From assembly GCA_029339195.1 (NCBI GenBank), contig JAPTJF010000035.1:1-64000 (forward strand): 64,000 nt of DNA, in the 5' to 3' direction. A program made the position numbers and the translations under genes. Source of the stretch: Micractinium sp. NFX-FRZ. Taxonomy: Eukaryota; Chlorophyta; Trebouxiophyceae; Chlorellales; Chlorellaceae. Below, piece after piece: positions 10,600-25,747 of this stretch (the stretch's first letter is position 1; each line of letters begins with the position of its first letter). Below the pieces are notes generated by a model. It made no database searches, was not told where the DNA came from, and was given only the letters and a program-made list of their open reading frames with translations.

Positions 10600-12735
10600 T
10601 CAAGCGGCCCAGCGCAAGTATGCAGGCGGTGGGCGACCCATTTCGACGTGCAGTGGTGCAGAGCGCAGGCGCTGTAAGGCCTCTGGAGATGCAATGGGCA
10701 GGTAGCAGAACTTCAGGCGCCTCAGGCTGGTCATGCGCAGCAGGATGTCGTCCACGTCAGCATCAGTCAGCTCCAGGTGCAGGCAGTCCAGCACCAGGCG
10801 GGTGAGCGAGGTTGCTGCTGCAAGTGCCGTTGGGAGGCGCTCCATGGCGTAGCTGTCCAGCCGCAGTGCCCGCAGGCCTGCAAGGGACACCCGCAGTTGA
10901 CGCCCGCCAGCCCGCACACGCACTGGTTACTCAGGTGTACGTGGCACCCGCATGCAAAGCATCCCCGTCAAGACACAGGCGAGCCTGCCAAACAGTAAGC
11001 ATGCACATGCACACGCGATGACGCACACCAGAAGCTCAAGCCTGCCCACCTTGCAGGTAGGGCCCCTCTGGCATGCCGATGATGTCGGGGCAGCTCAGTT
11101 CCAGCCTCCTGAGCTGTGACAGGCCAGCCAGGCCAGCCAAATGCGAGGCATCCACAACCGTACGGCTCTGCGTGCTGGCGCGCAGGCACAGCTCTTGCAG
11201 GCGGTGGGCCTGCCGCAGCAGCGCATTGGCTGCTGGCCACGGCGGCTGGCTGGCCGCATCTTCCTCACCATAGGGCAAGATGTGTTCGTCCTCATCCCAG
11301 AAATCCAGCTGCAGCTCCAGGCGTGTCAGTGCCCCCAGCTGCCTGCACCGCCAGTCCACGCCTGCGCCCCAGCAGGCGCCGCTGATCTGCAGCGCCGCCA
11401 GCTCAGCGCCAGCTGGCAGCAGCGCGTCCACCACCGGCTGCAGCGCCGGCAGTTCTGCCACAGCACAGAGGGTGATCTTTGGGGCATCCTGGGCACCCTC
11501 TTTACGGAAACGTGTGGAAGTGAATGCGTCCCAGGAGCCAGACGGGGGCTCCGGGTGCAAAGTGTAGATGCATTCATGGAGGCGGGACCCAGCCACCTGT
11601 GGAACAGGGCGTGCAGCTGGGGCTCAGAATGCGCCACCGGCTGATTGCCCTCACGGCAAGTGCGGGCAGCCTGCACAGCCAGCTGTGCCCGGCCCGGGCA
11701 CACCGTCACACACGCATGCTCACCTGCCATGGCTGCGGCACCAACCCATCCTCCTTTGCACGCTGGTCGAGCCAGAAGGAGCTGAGCTGGCTGAAGCCGG
11801 CTAGGCTGGGAAGTTGAACAGGCACCGCCTCATCATCACACCACTCCTGTACTGTCAGGCGCTGCAGCTGCGCCAGGCAAGTCAAGCCACGGAGGTCAGC
11901 AGCCACGTTGCCTTGCAGCTTCAGGCACGTCAGATTGCTCAGCCGAGTGAGAAGCTGGCAGGAGAGGGGGCACCACCACAGGGCCAGGCTGCGCAGCTGG
12001 GTGAGCTGCAGCAGCGCCTGGGCAGCGGCAGGCGGCAGCCGGTCCCGGCGGCTGGGCGGTTGGTTGTCGTCTGCACCGTTCAGAGTGAGGGCTTCCAGCC
12101 GTGTGAATGCGGCCAGCGCTTGCATGGCAGGCACGCAGCCTGCCAGGTCTTCCTCGAACCCAAGCTCTGCCTCCTTCAGGACTCCAGGGGACAGCAGCAC
12201 CAAGAAATCTTCCAGCAGCAGCTCGGCGGCTGGCTTCACGTCCCAGGTGGCTTGGCAGCGGAAGCGCTGCACGTGGCGGCCCACGCGGCGCAGCAGGGCG
12301 TGCCTGGCGGCAAACCAGCGCTGTCTGAACTCGGACTCCCCCAGCTCAGCTTGCAGCTTGCTGTGCCATGGCGGTTCCTCAGCCCGAAAGCTGCGCCACA
12401 GGCTGGGCTCTGAGTAGAAGGCGGCGTGCCAGCGCTTGGAAACCAGCGTGAGGGAGGGCCTGCAGGGGGCGGGCGGTGGGCGGCGGGCGGGCAAGGGGGT
12501 GGCGGCACGTGAGCGGGTTGTGCCCGCAGACCTGCTGGCCTGTCCTTTCTGTCGGCCAGAGATGCAGAAGCGCATCCCAGCTGCCTTGGAGGCCGCGACT
12601 ATGCGTGGCTCGACGCCTGGCGCGCACCCACCCTTCCTTCCGCCCTGCCAGCGACATGATGCGGCCCAGCAGCGACTCAGGCAGCGCCTCCAGGCTAGCT
12701 GGATGGGCCCGTTGGGCAGCTGGGGGTGTCGCCAT
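10600..12735 (-). CDS. F-box/leucine-rich repeat protein A
   Basis: A predicted substrate-recognition subunit of an SCF ubiquitin ligase. Exons (minus) are 12632..12735, 11724..12459, 11050..11596 and 10600..10877, giving 554 aa. The F-box is split by intron 1: LEALPESLLGRIMSLAGRKEG in exon 1 and PSLTLVSKRWHAAFYSEPSLW in exon 2. Downstream are irregular leucine-rich repeats such as LTQLRSLALWWCPLSCQLLT, LSNLTCLKLQGNVAADLRGL and LVLDCLHLELTDADVDDILL. It shares intron positions and phases with gene B (13550-15712) and gene C (40613-42804). The same VVDALLPAGAELA block begins the third exon segment in all copies. The target is unknown. Confidence 0.8.
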
Positions 12736-13549
12736 CTGAGAGGTCGCGGTGTTGCTGCGGCAGGACTGTACAGACAGAGTGGTAGTCTCATGTTTTGACG
12801 GATGGCTGAGCATGTGCATGGGCCCAATTCGAACTGGGAACACAAGCCGCCGCCAACACAGCGCCGCCAACATGGCGGAGCCGACTGGGGTGCCCCTGTA
12901 GCCTGCCTCTGAAGTGCATACAGCCCACATAGGTGTGTGCCTTTTGCTTCCGTGGAACTGTTGAGCCTCTACATATGCCAACTGATTCAATCAAATTAGA
13001 TTAATGCCTGGCTGGTACGGCATACCAAGCAAGACACTCTGGCACCAGCCAGCTGCGCCCGCTCAGCTTCTGCGCATGTAACGACTGCCGTGGGCGGCGG
13101 GCTGGCCTCTAAGGAGCCTGTCACAACCCACGATCGACTAACTGCATTCCCATGCAAGGCAATGACGGTGTTGAGTGCACACGGTAATGCGCAAACACGG
13201 GGGACCTTACCAACAGGTGCAGGCCAAAAAGGGAAGGCAAGGGGCTCTGGGCAGGGTGCAGAGGGAGCTTCAGGCAGCTGGGTTCTACCAGCGATGAAGC
13301 TCACCTTCACGCGGGCGGCTGCTGTGTTTGCTGGGGATGAGGGGAGTGTTGCTGGTGTTGCTGCTGCCGTCCTGCCTGGCACACTGCGTAATGTGCTTCA
13401 ACCGCGCTCAGCTGACCAAACCGTGCATACCGCGGGGCATCGTCAAATAGTATCATCATCATCCACACTCCTCCTCCTCCTCCTCCTCCTGCCACCCGCC
13501 ACGCCACTGGGCAGGCTGCTCACAGCTGACTTGCAGCCGGGGGGCTGCA
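12736..13549. other. Intergenic region between F-box genes A and B
   Basis: About 0.8 kb upstream of gene A and downstream of gene B, both on the minus strand. It includes a (CTC/TCC)n tract near 13470-13490. No ORF with recognisable features; it should contain the promoter of gene A and the 3' UTR of gene B. Confidence 0.55.
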
Positions 13550-15712
13550 TCACGCAGGTGCTGCAGGAGAGCAGCGGGCACCCCTTGGATCATCCAACAT
13601 GATGTCGAGCTCCAGGCTGCGCAGCCGCGGCATGCGCAGCAGAATGCCGTCCACGTCAGCATCGGTCAGCTCCATGGACGGGCAGTGGAGCTCCAGGCGG
13701 GTCAGGGAGGTCGCCGACGCAAGCTCTGGGGGCAGGCAGTACAGGCGCTCGCCGCCAGGCTCAGCTCTTGAAGGCCTGCTGCGTGGGAAGCACAGCACAG
13801 CACAGCACAGCACAGCACATGCAGGTGTCTGCAGCAGCACCGGCGTTCTTGCCCGAGTGTTCTATGAACAGAAGACATGGGAGTGCAAGTGCGCCCCGTA
13901 GGTTGCAGAGCACGGCCACATGTGGTGCACAGCATGCGAGGCAGGCACCCGCCGGTAGGCCACCCACCTACACCGCAGGGTGTCTGTAACTCACCGCACC
14001 TGGTGGGAAGGCATCGATAGGCAGGTCGCTGCCGCGGCATTGCAGCTGCAGCTTGCTCACGCGCGCCAGGCCGGCAAGCCCTTCCAAGGCCACCCCTGCG
14101 CCCTGCCTGCTGTGGTCTGCTAGGCACAGCTCTTCCAGGGCAGCTGCCTGCGCCAGCAGCGCTTGCACACCCTGCCAGGGCTGCGTGCCACCGCCTGTGT
14201 CCACCTCCCAGAGGAGCGAGAACCCGAGGCGAGTGATGCCCGCCAGCTGTGCGCACCCCCAGGCAGTGCCTGCGCCTGATGAAGCCATGCTGAGCTCCAG
14301 GTCTGCCAGCGTGGCGCCAGCTGGCAGCAGCGCGTCCACCACCGGCTGCAGCGCAGGCAGCGCTTGCACGTTGCACAGAGAGAGCGAGCAGGCGGGGGCG
14401 GCACGCCGCTCGCGACGCTGGCTGCTCATGGTGCCGCTCTGTTCCCCAGCTGGCGCTGCATCATGGACGCCGACACAGCAGTCCAGAAGGAGGGCTCCGC
14501 CGACCTTCAAAGGCAGCCGTGAGCGACCAGTGGACAGCAGATGGGCAGGATGCACTTTGATGCCCCTGATCTTGAAAGCGGGCAGCTGGAAGAGCCGAGG
14601 TTGGAAGCAGAGGCACCTTCCCCCGCAGTCACCTGCCAGGGGTGGGGGTTCAGCCCGCAACCTGCGTACTGCCGCTCAGAAAACTGAAAGTGGCCCAGGC
14701 GGCTGAAGCTGGGCGGCAGGGGGAGGCTGGGGCCCTGCTCATCCATGTCTTTCGACAGTGTCAGGCGCTGCAGCTGCACCAAGCTGGTGAGGCTTCGGAG
14801 GTCTGCAGCCAGGGCGCCATGTAGCTCCAAGTTTGTGAGGCGGGAGAGCTGGGTCAGCAGCTGGCAAGGCAGCGGGCAGTTGTGCAGGGCCAGGCTGCGC
14901 AGCTGGGTGAGCTTCGCCAGCGGGTGAGCTGCTGCAGGCGGCAGCTGCCGGTGGCTGTCCGCTGGGGGCTGGTGCAGGCGCAGGGCCAGATGCTCAAGGC
15001 ATGGAAAGCTGGGCAGGGCTTGCAGCGCAGGCAGGCAGCCGGCGAGGTCTGCATCAAAACCGAGCGACGCGTGCGTGAGCGGGTCGGGGTGCAGCAGGCC
15101 CAGGAAGTCTGCCAGTTGCAGCGGGGCTGCTGCTGGTTGTGGGTACTCAAACCCTCCAGGCAGGCTGCTCCTCCACTCAGTGCTGCCGCTGAAGCTGTGC
15201 ACCAGCGGCGCCACGCGGCGCAGAAGGGCGTGCCGCTCTGCAAACCACTGCTCCATGAGCGTGCCTGGGTTTGGCTTGTATTCCATCACGCACCCGCTCC
15301 GTACTGAGTAGCGCTGCCAGGGAGGCTCTGCTGCCTCGAAAGTGGCCCACAGGCCAGGCTCCGAAAAGAAGGCGGCCCGCCAGCGCTTAGAAACAAGCGA
15401 CACCGAGGGCCTGCGGGGTTTGGCGGCGAGCAAGAGGTGGGGATTGAAGACAGCAGTGGATATAGTTGGGCGTCAGGACAGCGGCAGGAAGGCAGGCCAC
15501 TGCTGGTGAAGGTTCGCCTGCGCTGGACTGCCCACGAGGTCAGTTGCTTAGAGGGAGAAAGAGAAGCACACCCACCCATTGGGCAGCCCAGCCAGGGCCA
15601 GTATGCGCCCTAGTAGCCAGTCGGGCAGCGCCTCCAGGGTGGTGGAAGGGGCTGGCAGCAGCTGCGGGTGGGTCCAAGCAGGTGCGCATGCTCCTGTGTG
15701 TCTCTGCTGCAT
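13550..15712 (-). CDS. F-box/leucine-rich repeat protein B, with frameshift in last exon
   Basis: Paralogue of gene A. Exons (minus) are 15576..15712, 14633..15410, 14000..14504 and a last exon beginning at 13775. The F-box is again interrupted by intron 1 (LEALPDWLLGRILALAGLPN, then PSVSLVSKRWRAAFFSEPGLW). LRRs follow (LTQLRSLALHNCPLPCQLLT, LSRLTNLELHGALAADLRSL). In the last exon the paralogues have 18 nt between the SLA and LPP codons, but this copy has 17. The frame therefore runs out at a stop at 13702, while the conserved C-terminal reading (ASATSLTRLELHCPSMELT, then DADVDGILLRM) lies in the next frame and ends at 13550. It may be a decaying gene, a recently truncated one or a sequencing error. 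A repeated GAACGTTC element lies about 80 bp upstream of the start. Confidence 0.7.
13788..13820. repeat. (CACAG)n short tandem repeat in F-box gene B intron
   Basis: Six or so CACAG units lie in the last intron of F-box gene B. CACAGCACAG-type tracts also occur near 18815-18860 and 43335-43380, so this pentamer is a recurrent simple repeat in this genome. Confidence 0.8.
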
Positions 15713-16346
15713 CATTCCAATTGGGTGTGCTTTGCAAAGGAACGTGTTCTTGTGTTGGGCGCCAGGGAGGAGAGTTCACTCACGAATGAACGAACGTTCG
15801 AACGTTCACTGGTCACCCTTGGGATGCGCCGCGTCAACCTTGCTGTGTCTCACTCGATTAGAAATACTGCTGACTTGCAGGCTCGCTGGTCGCTTACGAA
15901 TCACACTCTACATGAAAGAAGAAACCAAAACAGTGGCCAGAAGGCAGTGGCTACATGCGACGCAAGCACACACTTGCACAGTGCCCTGGCACGTGCCTGC
16001 TCAGCTTCCTACCGCTGGCGGTGAGGCTGCGGCTGTTGCAGGACATGATGCTCGTGCGGCAAAGTTCAATGAAGTGAATGTGCAAAACAAACTACGACAC
16101 CTACAATTTTTCAAGAGCAGGCCACGCTTCTCCCTCCCTGAGACTGCACCATGAACGCGCCCGTCTGCAGCCCCTTCTGCGTCGAATCGTGCCGCCGTTT
16201 TTTCAATTACGTTTCACACTTCTTCATGCTGGAGGGTCAAACAAAGAAAGCTCACGGAAGGTGGGGAGAAAGGTCATGCTGAGCGGGGTACATCATGCGT
16301 TCACAGGCAGGCCATGCCACGGGTGTGCCGCTGCTGCACGGTCACC
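15713..16346. other. Intergenic region upstream of F-box gene B
   Basis: About 0.63 kb between the start of F-box gene B and the end of the BPG2-like gene (both minus). It is more AT-rich than most of the window from 15840 to 16260. It contains the double GAACGTTC palindrome and otherwise nothing recognisable. Confidence 0.5.
15792..15807. promoter_or_regulatory. Tandem GAACGTTC palindrome upstream of F-box gene B
   Basis: Two abutting copies of the 8-bp palindrome GAACGTTC form a 16-bp perfect palindrome, about 80 bp upstream of the F-box gene B start on the minus strand. Position and symmetry suggest a transcription-factor site, but the factor is not identifiable. No equivalent was seen upstream of paralogues A or C. 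Confidence 0.4.
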
Positions 16347-19300
16347 TCAAGCGTCTGCCGCCTCCGCTTGCTGCCGCTGCTGCCGCTGCTGCTTGCGCTC
16401 CGCTGCAGATGCCGCCTTGGCCGCCTTGGCTGCCGTCGCCTTCTGCTGCTTGAAATCCTTTGCCGCCTGCTCCCGCTTGTTCTTGCCGGCATCTGTGAGC
16501 GCGTTCCCGAAGCCGGGACGCTCCAGATCCCTGGAGTAGTCCGGGATGAGGGCGTCGTGGGTGGTGATGGCGACGCCAGGTGGCGCCCACACACGCAGCG
16601 CTGCGGTGCCGCTCACGCCCACGGCCACCCAGCCTAGGCCTGCGTGCGGACGGGGGACGACAGCAGGGAGGCAAGGGTCGGATGAGTGAGGCATCAACCT
16701 GTTCTGCAAGGATGTCGCAATGTTTTGGTGCAGCCTAACCTGTACCCATCACCACTCCCCTCACACGCCCTCTGCTGTCGAGCTCACCACAGCGCTGCCC
16801 TCTACCCACCTCCAGCCCTCACCCCGGCTTTCGCCCAGCCCCCCACCGTACCTGCAATGGCCACATCCGTGCTGCTGCCCTTCCATGAATCTCCGGTCAC
16901 CTCCACCTCCGTGGGCTCCAGCACCGGGAACGACTCCATGCGCTCAGAGCCTCCCAGCGGCGGCGTCAGACGGCTGCCCGCGTGCGTCTGGTACCTGCAC
17001 GCGGTGGCGGGCAGGGAGGGCGGGTAAGTGCACGCAGGCAGAGATGCGGGCAGGGGTTGATGCTGGAGCAGACAGCGGCCAGGGGTGCTTCACCGGGCCC
17101 GGCAAACTGGGGCTGGTTGGCAAGTCGGCCAGATGGGTGCCCGCTCCCCTCCCTCTCACTCTGTGCGCAGCACACTCTCCCTGCCGCCCTCCTTCACACC
17201 TTCCCAACATCCTGCACGCCCCCCAACTTTGCCCTTATACCCAGGACACCCCCCCGCCCAGGCCAAATCCCCCTCCCCTCCCCTGCCCTCCTCACCGTGC
17301 ATCCGCCCCCTCCGTCTTGCCCATGTGGCAGCCAATCTCGTCGCTGGCAAACACAGACAGGTACACGGTGGCCCCCGGGCAGTCGACCACATCCACACGA
17401 CCCAGGCCGCCAATCATCACCGTCTGTTGTTTGTTGTTGTCAGAGAGTGGGGGCGGGCGGGGGGGTAATGCACAGGGATCAGCAAACACCAGGAATGGTG
17501 GCTGTGCTGGAAAGATGGCACTGTGGAGTTTCCAGCGCGTGCAGGGCGGGCATGACAGCAGATCGGAGTGTGATATTCCGCTTACATGCAGGTGAGCATG
17601 GGAAGTGCGCACGGCATACCGCTCATCTGCCAGGGCTGGGCTGGACCCGCTGCACATGCACCAAGTCACCTGGCCAGCGCCGATGCGGAAGGTGCGGGGC
17701 TTGAGCGGGCGGCGGGGCAGCACCATGCGCATCTCGTCGCCCGTCAGGTGGCTGGCCAGCTGCAGAGGCACAAGGCAGGGCAGGGGCATAGCCGGTGGGC
17801 ACAGGCGGGTGGGTGGGTCAAGAAGCCGACACATTGGGCTCAATCAATAATGGCAGGATACGGGGGGCTGAGGAGTGTGAGCGAGTGGCAGGCAGCTGAT
17901 GCGGTGGGGGGCAGTACAAGCTGGGCTGGGCAGCCGGCGGGCTCGCCTGGTGCGCGTGCGGCACGCCGGGGGTGTCCAGCATCTTGCAGCCGGTGGGCAG
18001 CAGCCCCGGCACGCGCAGCATGCCTGCAAGGGCGGCCAGGGAGCAGAGGTTAGGGGGTGGACGTTGGTTGGGCGACTCATGTACAGAAGCGGCGAGCACT
18101 GGCGGGGCAGGCCCACCAAAGTTTGTGCCATGACCTGCCCTCACACACCCTGCCGCTGCTCTGCCCTCAGCAGCCCTGCAGACCCCTGTGCCCTTTTCCC
18201 GCCGCCCGAAGCCCCTTCCTGCATGCCCCCCACGTACCCAGAGTGGTGCCCGGCAGGGGCGCTGTGGTCACGTCGCGCTCCTTGGGCAGCCCCGCCACCT
18301 GGCGCATGGCGTTGATCAGGGAGCTCTTGCCCGCGTTCTGCGGGAGACAAAGGAGGAGGTTCAGTGAATTAGGAAGATGCAGGGTGAAGACTCGAGGGGT
18401 AAGACGAGCTGCTGAAGTTGCAGCCAGCTGTCTTGCTTTAACCACAGCATGGTTGGCAGGCATTTGAGGAACCCTACCTCCAGCAATGAACAACACGCTA
18501 CCAGACCCTACTGGGCGCTGCTGCCCTGACCTGCCCCGCCCCGCCCTGCTCACCTGCGCGCCCACCACCCACACGTCGCCGCGCACTCCCACTGCCGACT
18601 GCAGGTCTGCCAGCAGCTCGCGCACGCCGCGCTGCTTGGTGGACGACACGATGTGCACGGCGCTGGGGCGCGGCAGCCCGCCCTGCGCCATGCGCTTGCG
18701 CACCCATTGCTGCAGGGGCCAGGCAGGCAGGTGAGCGTGGGTGCAAAGGCTAAACAGGCAGGCTGGGGAGCTGGGTGGACGGTAGGTCCGTGCACGCAGG
18801 ATGGGATCTCACCACAGCACAGCACAGCGTAGCACAGCATGAGTGCAGCGCAGCGTAGCCCTCGCCAGGCGACTTTGTGATGTGCAACTCCAGGCGTGCA
18901 GGTAACTTGGGCACCAAGCCTTCTCGACTGCTGCCACCAGCAGGCATTGTGAAACACGCACACCATCCGCACACACGTATGCACCCCATGCTGCCCACCT
19001 CCAGGCGTGCGGGTGTGACCTGCTTGGGCAGCAGGTCAGCCTTGTTGACGGCCACCAGCAGGCGGAAGCCGAGGGGCAGGGCGCGGGAGGGGTCCAGCCG
19101 CCCCTCCTGCAGCTCGGCCGGCAGGATGGAGCGCAGGGCGCCGCGCGGCAGCGAGCCGTCAAAGTCTGCAGCACAGGGAGGGGCAGGAGGGGGGCAGGAG
19201 GGGCAGGAGGAAGAAAGGGTGATCAACAGGTGGGCAGCGCGCCAGGTGGCCCTGTCCCAGATTCGTCATCCGCAGCACCAGCACCAACGGCAGCAACCGC

Positions 19301-21217
19301 CGCAAGCGGCGCTCCACGGCAGGCACACATATGCATTGCCGGAGGCATGGGCAGAGCAAATGCAGGGGGCGAAGCAGCAGACACTGGAACACCCACGGGT
19401 GCACCCCAAGCACTACAAGCCACTCACCCGCCACGTCGACGACGCAGAGCACGACGGAGCGCCGGAACTTCTGCAGCTGGATCTTCTGCCCCACCTTGCG
19501 CTCGAAATCAAATTCGGGCAGCTCGCCCTCCGCCACCTCGCTCTTCACGGAGCTGCAGGCGGGGGCACAGGGAGTGGAAAGGTGGCAATGCATGGATCAG
19601 ACACATGGCCGACAGGGGACAGGGTGTAAAGAAACGGCTCTTTACAGAGCTGCAGGCGGGAGGGCAGGCAGGCGGGAAGGGGTGCTGATGGGAGGAGGGA
19701 GGGGGTTATAGCCACCGGGCCGGGAGGTGTAGTGCCACCAAGCAAGCATGACAGCGTGTGCCAATGGCCTAAGAGGGGCGCAGCACACTGCCCACGGCCT
19801 GGCTGACTTGCTCGCGCAACAGCTAGCACGGGCCGTTGCTGCCAGCCATTCTGCCTCTCACGGCACCGCCAAGTGAGCTGCCAGCGACATTGCTGTCACC
19901 CTGTCAGCTGCCCTACCCGCGCCATCCCCCACCCACCCCATCCCACCCTACCCCACCCCAGCCCCGCCCCACCCGTAGTGGCGCAGCGAGTAGCAGCGCG
20001 CGCAGAGCACGTTGGCGGGCGCGCCGCCCCCCGCCTCCTCCTGCTCCGCGTAGCTCTGCACCTCCACGCGCGGCTTGGAGGGGCCGCCCAGCCATCCCTC
20101 CACCATGTTATCAAAGGCAGCCCACTTGGCATCCTCCTCAGGGTCGGCAGGCGCCCGCCCAGAGGCGCCAGGGGTGTGCGCCGCCGCCTCGCTGGCGGAT
20201 GCTGACGTGTCGCCCTCGGCCGCCAGCTCACTGACGTCCTTGTAAGCCTGTATAAAGTGGGCGGTGAGGAACAGGGAGCTCCATGCTAAAGGGGAGCGCC
20301 GGGCAGGCAGGCAGGCAGCCTTCCACCCAGCCCTTTCCCACCTCCCAAGAGTGCTCAGTTAGCCCACCCAGCCTGGCCGTCCGCTCCCCCCTTTGCCCAC
20401 GTCACCTCACAATGCGCCAGCATACTACTGTATGTCATCACGCCGTGCCAGAACAGTCCGGTGAAGAAGAACAGTGCTGCTAGGACCCCCCTGCTCCAGA
20501 ACACCAGATCACCCCCGGCCCCGCCCTACCTCTGGCCCCACATCGTCAAACACGAGCTCGCCGTCGTCCTCCTCAAACTGGCCCAGCTGCCCTCCAAACT
20601 GAGACTCCGCTGCCAGCTGCTCCAGCAGGCGGCGCGGCACCTGGAAGAACCTGCGGCAGCAGCAGCAGCAGCAGCAGCAGATGATGACGATGATGAGAAG
20701 GAGGCGTGAGGGCGCACGCGACTGCCGACGTAGGGTGGCAATGGGGGTGCACCCTCAACAGCAGCCTGTGTTGCTGCTGCTGCCTTCTCTTTGTTGCTAC
20801 CATGGCACATGTGCGCACATGCATATGTGAAACAAATTGCAAAGAGACTGGCCCAGCCCACCGCCGACAGCCCGAGTCTCCCAGCCGCCAACCCACACTC
20901 CCGACGCACCCGGGGGCCTCTGGCTCCTCCTGCTGCAGCGGCACACCGCACCCCGAGCAGTGCGTGGGCAGCTGCAGGTCTACTGGATCGGCGGCATCAG
21001 GGTCACCCGCCCCCGCCCGCGCCTCGTGCACTGAGCAGGCGGACAGAGCGCGGCGTGCAGTGGGCGCCCAGGCGGGCGGCGCCACCCCCGCCGCTGCGCC
21101 CCAGTTGGGTTGCCGCTGCGCTGCGCGCGTGAGAGAGGAGAAGCGGGAGCTGCCGCTGCTCCTGAGGCCTGCCAGCCGGGTGGCCAGGCGCTGCAGGGTG
21201 CGCCCCGCAGTCTGCAT
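16347..21217 (-). CDS. BPG2: BPG2/YqeH-type circularly permuted GTPase, plastid
   Basis: A GTPase of the YqeH/NOA1/BPG2 group; plant BPG2 is needed for chloroplast ribosome/rRNA maturation. Exons (minus) are 20910..21217, 20530..20650, 19973..20247, 19428..19552, 18999..19165, 18554..18709, 18337..18436 region (18238..18337), 17947..18023, 17670..17759, 17296..17423, 16852..16994 and 16347..16639, giving 660 aa, close to the length of plant BPG2. An Arg/Ser-rich, acid-poor N-terminus (MQTAGRTLQRLATRLAG) looks like a transit peptide. A zinc knuckle (CSGCG ... NVLCARCYSLRHYG) precedes the G motifs in permuted order: G4 VAVNKADLLPK, G5 IVSSTKQRG, G1 VVGAQNAGKSSLINAM, G2 TTAPLPGTT, G3 DTPGVPH. 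A basic, Gln/Lys/Ala-rich C-terminus follows. The intron after DTPGVPHAHQ uses a GC donor. The paralogue NOA1/RIF1 is the main alternative name. Confidence 0.88.
20656..20680. repeat. (AGC)n trinucleotide repeat next to splice acceptor
   Basis: About eight AGC units, followed by ATGATGACGATGATGA, lie in the first intron of the BPG2-like gene. On the minus strand the repeat reads as (CTG)n and runs directly into the CCGCAG acceptor of exon 2. Confidence 0.85.
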
Positions 21218-25120
<3,903 letters not shown>

Positions 25121-25747
25121 TGCAGCGGCGGCAGCAGCACAGCAGCCGATGCACACCAGCAGCGCAGCAGCAGCGCAACATCAACAGCAGTCCTACATTC
25201 AGTTGACCACGGAACTTCCTGACATTAGGCAGATTGCCTCCGGAAAAAATACTACTCATGACCCTTCCTCAACCCTGTGACACACCAACGGCCTCCAACA
25301 TGCTGTGTGGTGGTTGGGAAACTGGGACACGGAGGATGATGGGGCGTGGTCCCAGCAAGTTGGCACAGCCCCACAGACCGGTACACGTGTGCACAAGGAG
25401 ACACACAGACGTGAAATACAGCTGCTCTGGGCAGCCAACGGCCTTGCACCTGCTCCAGCGGCCTGTCCGAACTTTGCGTTTCACGGCAGTTTCAGGAGCA
25501 TTACACGTGGTGTGCTGGCAGTCACAACGGGTGGGGCCTGCAACAGCAAGGCAGCCAGAAGCGCACAGAGGATAGCGGCAGCAAATGGCCACAAAGAAGG
25601 AGGCATCAAGAGGGCAGCAAGCGCAAGCAGACGGAGCAGCCAGTGCTGTATCAGGGGTCGGGGACTCCTCGCTTTGGAAGCGGGGCACAAAGTAGCCCGA
25701 CAGAGCAGGCCGGAGGGACGGAGCTGTGCGTGAGGTCGGTGCCGGCG
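25121..25747. other. Convergent 3' region of PCNA and PEPCK
   Basis: This stretch holds the 3' UTRs of two converging genes. A TTACA (TGTAA on the minus strand) at 25501 fits the PEPCK poly(A) signal. CAGCAGCAGC-type repeats follow the PCNA stop. I see no additional gene. Confidence 0.6.
25501..25505 (-). terminator. Putative TGTAA poly(A) signal of PEPCK
   Basis: TGTAA on the minus strand, about 243 nt beyond the PEPCK stop codon. TGTAA is the usual chlorophyte polyadenylation motif. Confidence 0.55.

Noticed and set aside
20653..20700. Poly-Gln or Asp coding stretch
   Set aside because: The (AGC)n and GATGAT repeats are intronic, lying just upstream of the exon 2 acceptor of the BPG2-like gene.
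16347..21217. Naming the permuted GTPase NOA1/RIF1
   Set aside because: The length (660 aa) and general layout fit BPG2 better, but the two are close paralogues, so this is a preference rather than proof. A phylogeny of YqeH-type GTPases would settle it.
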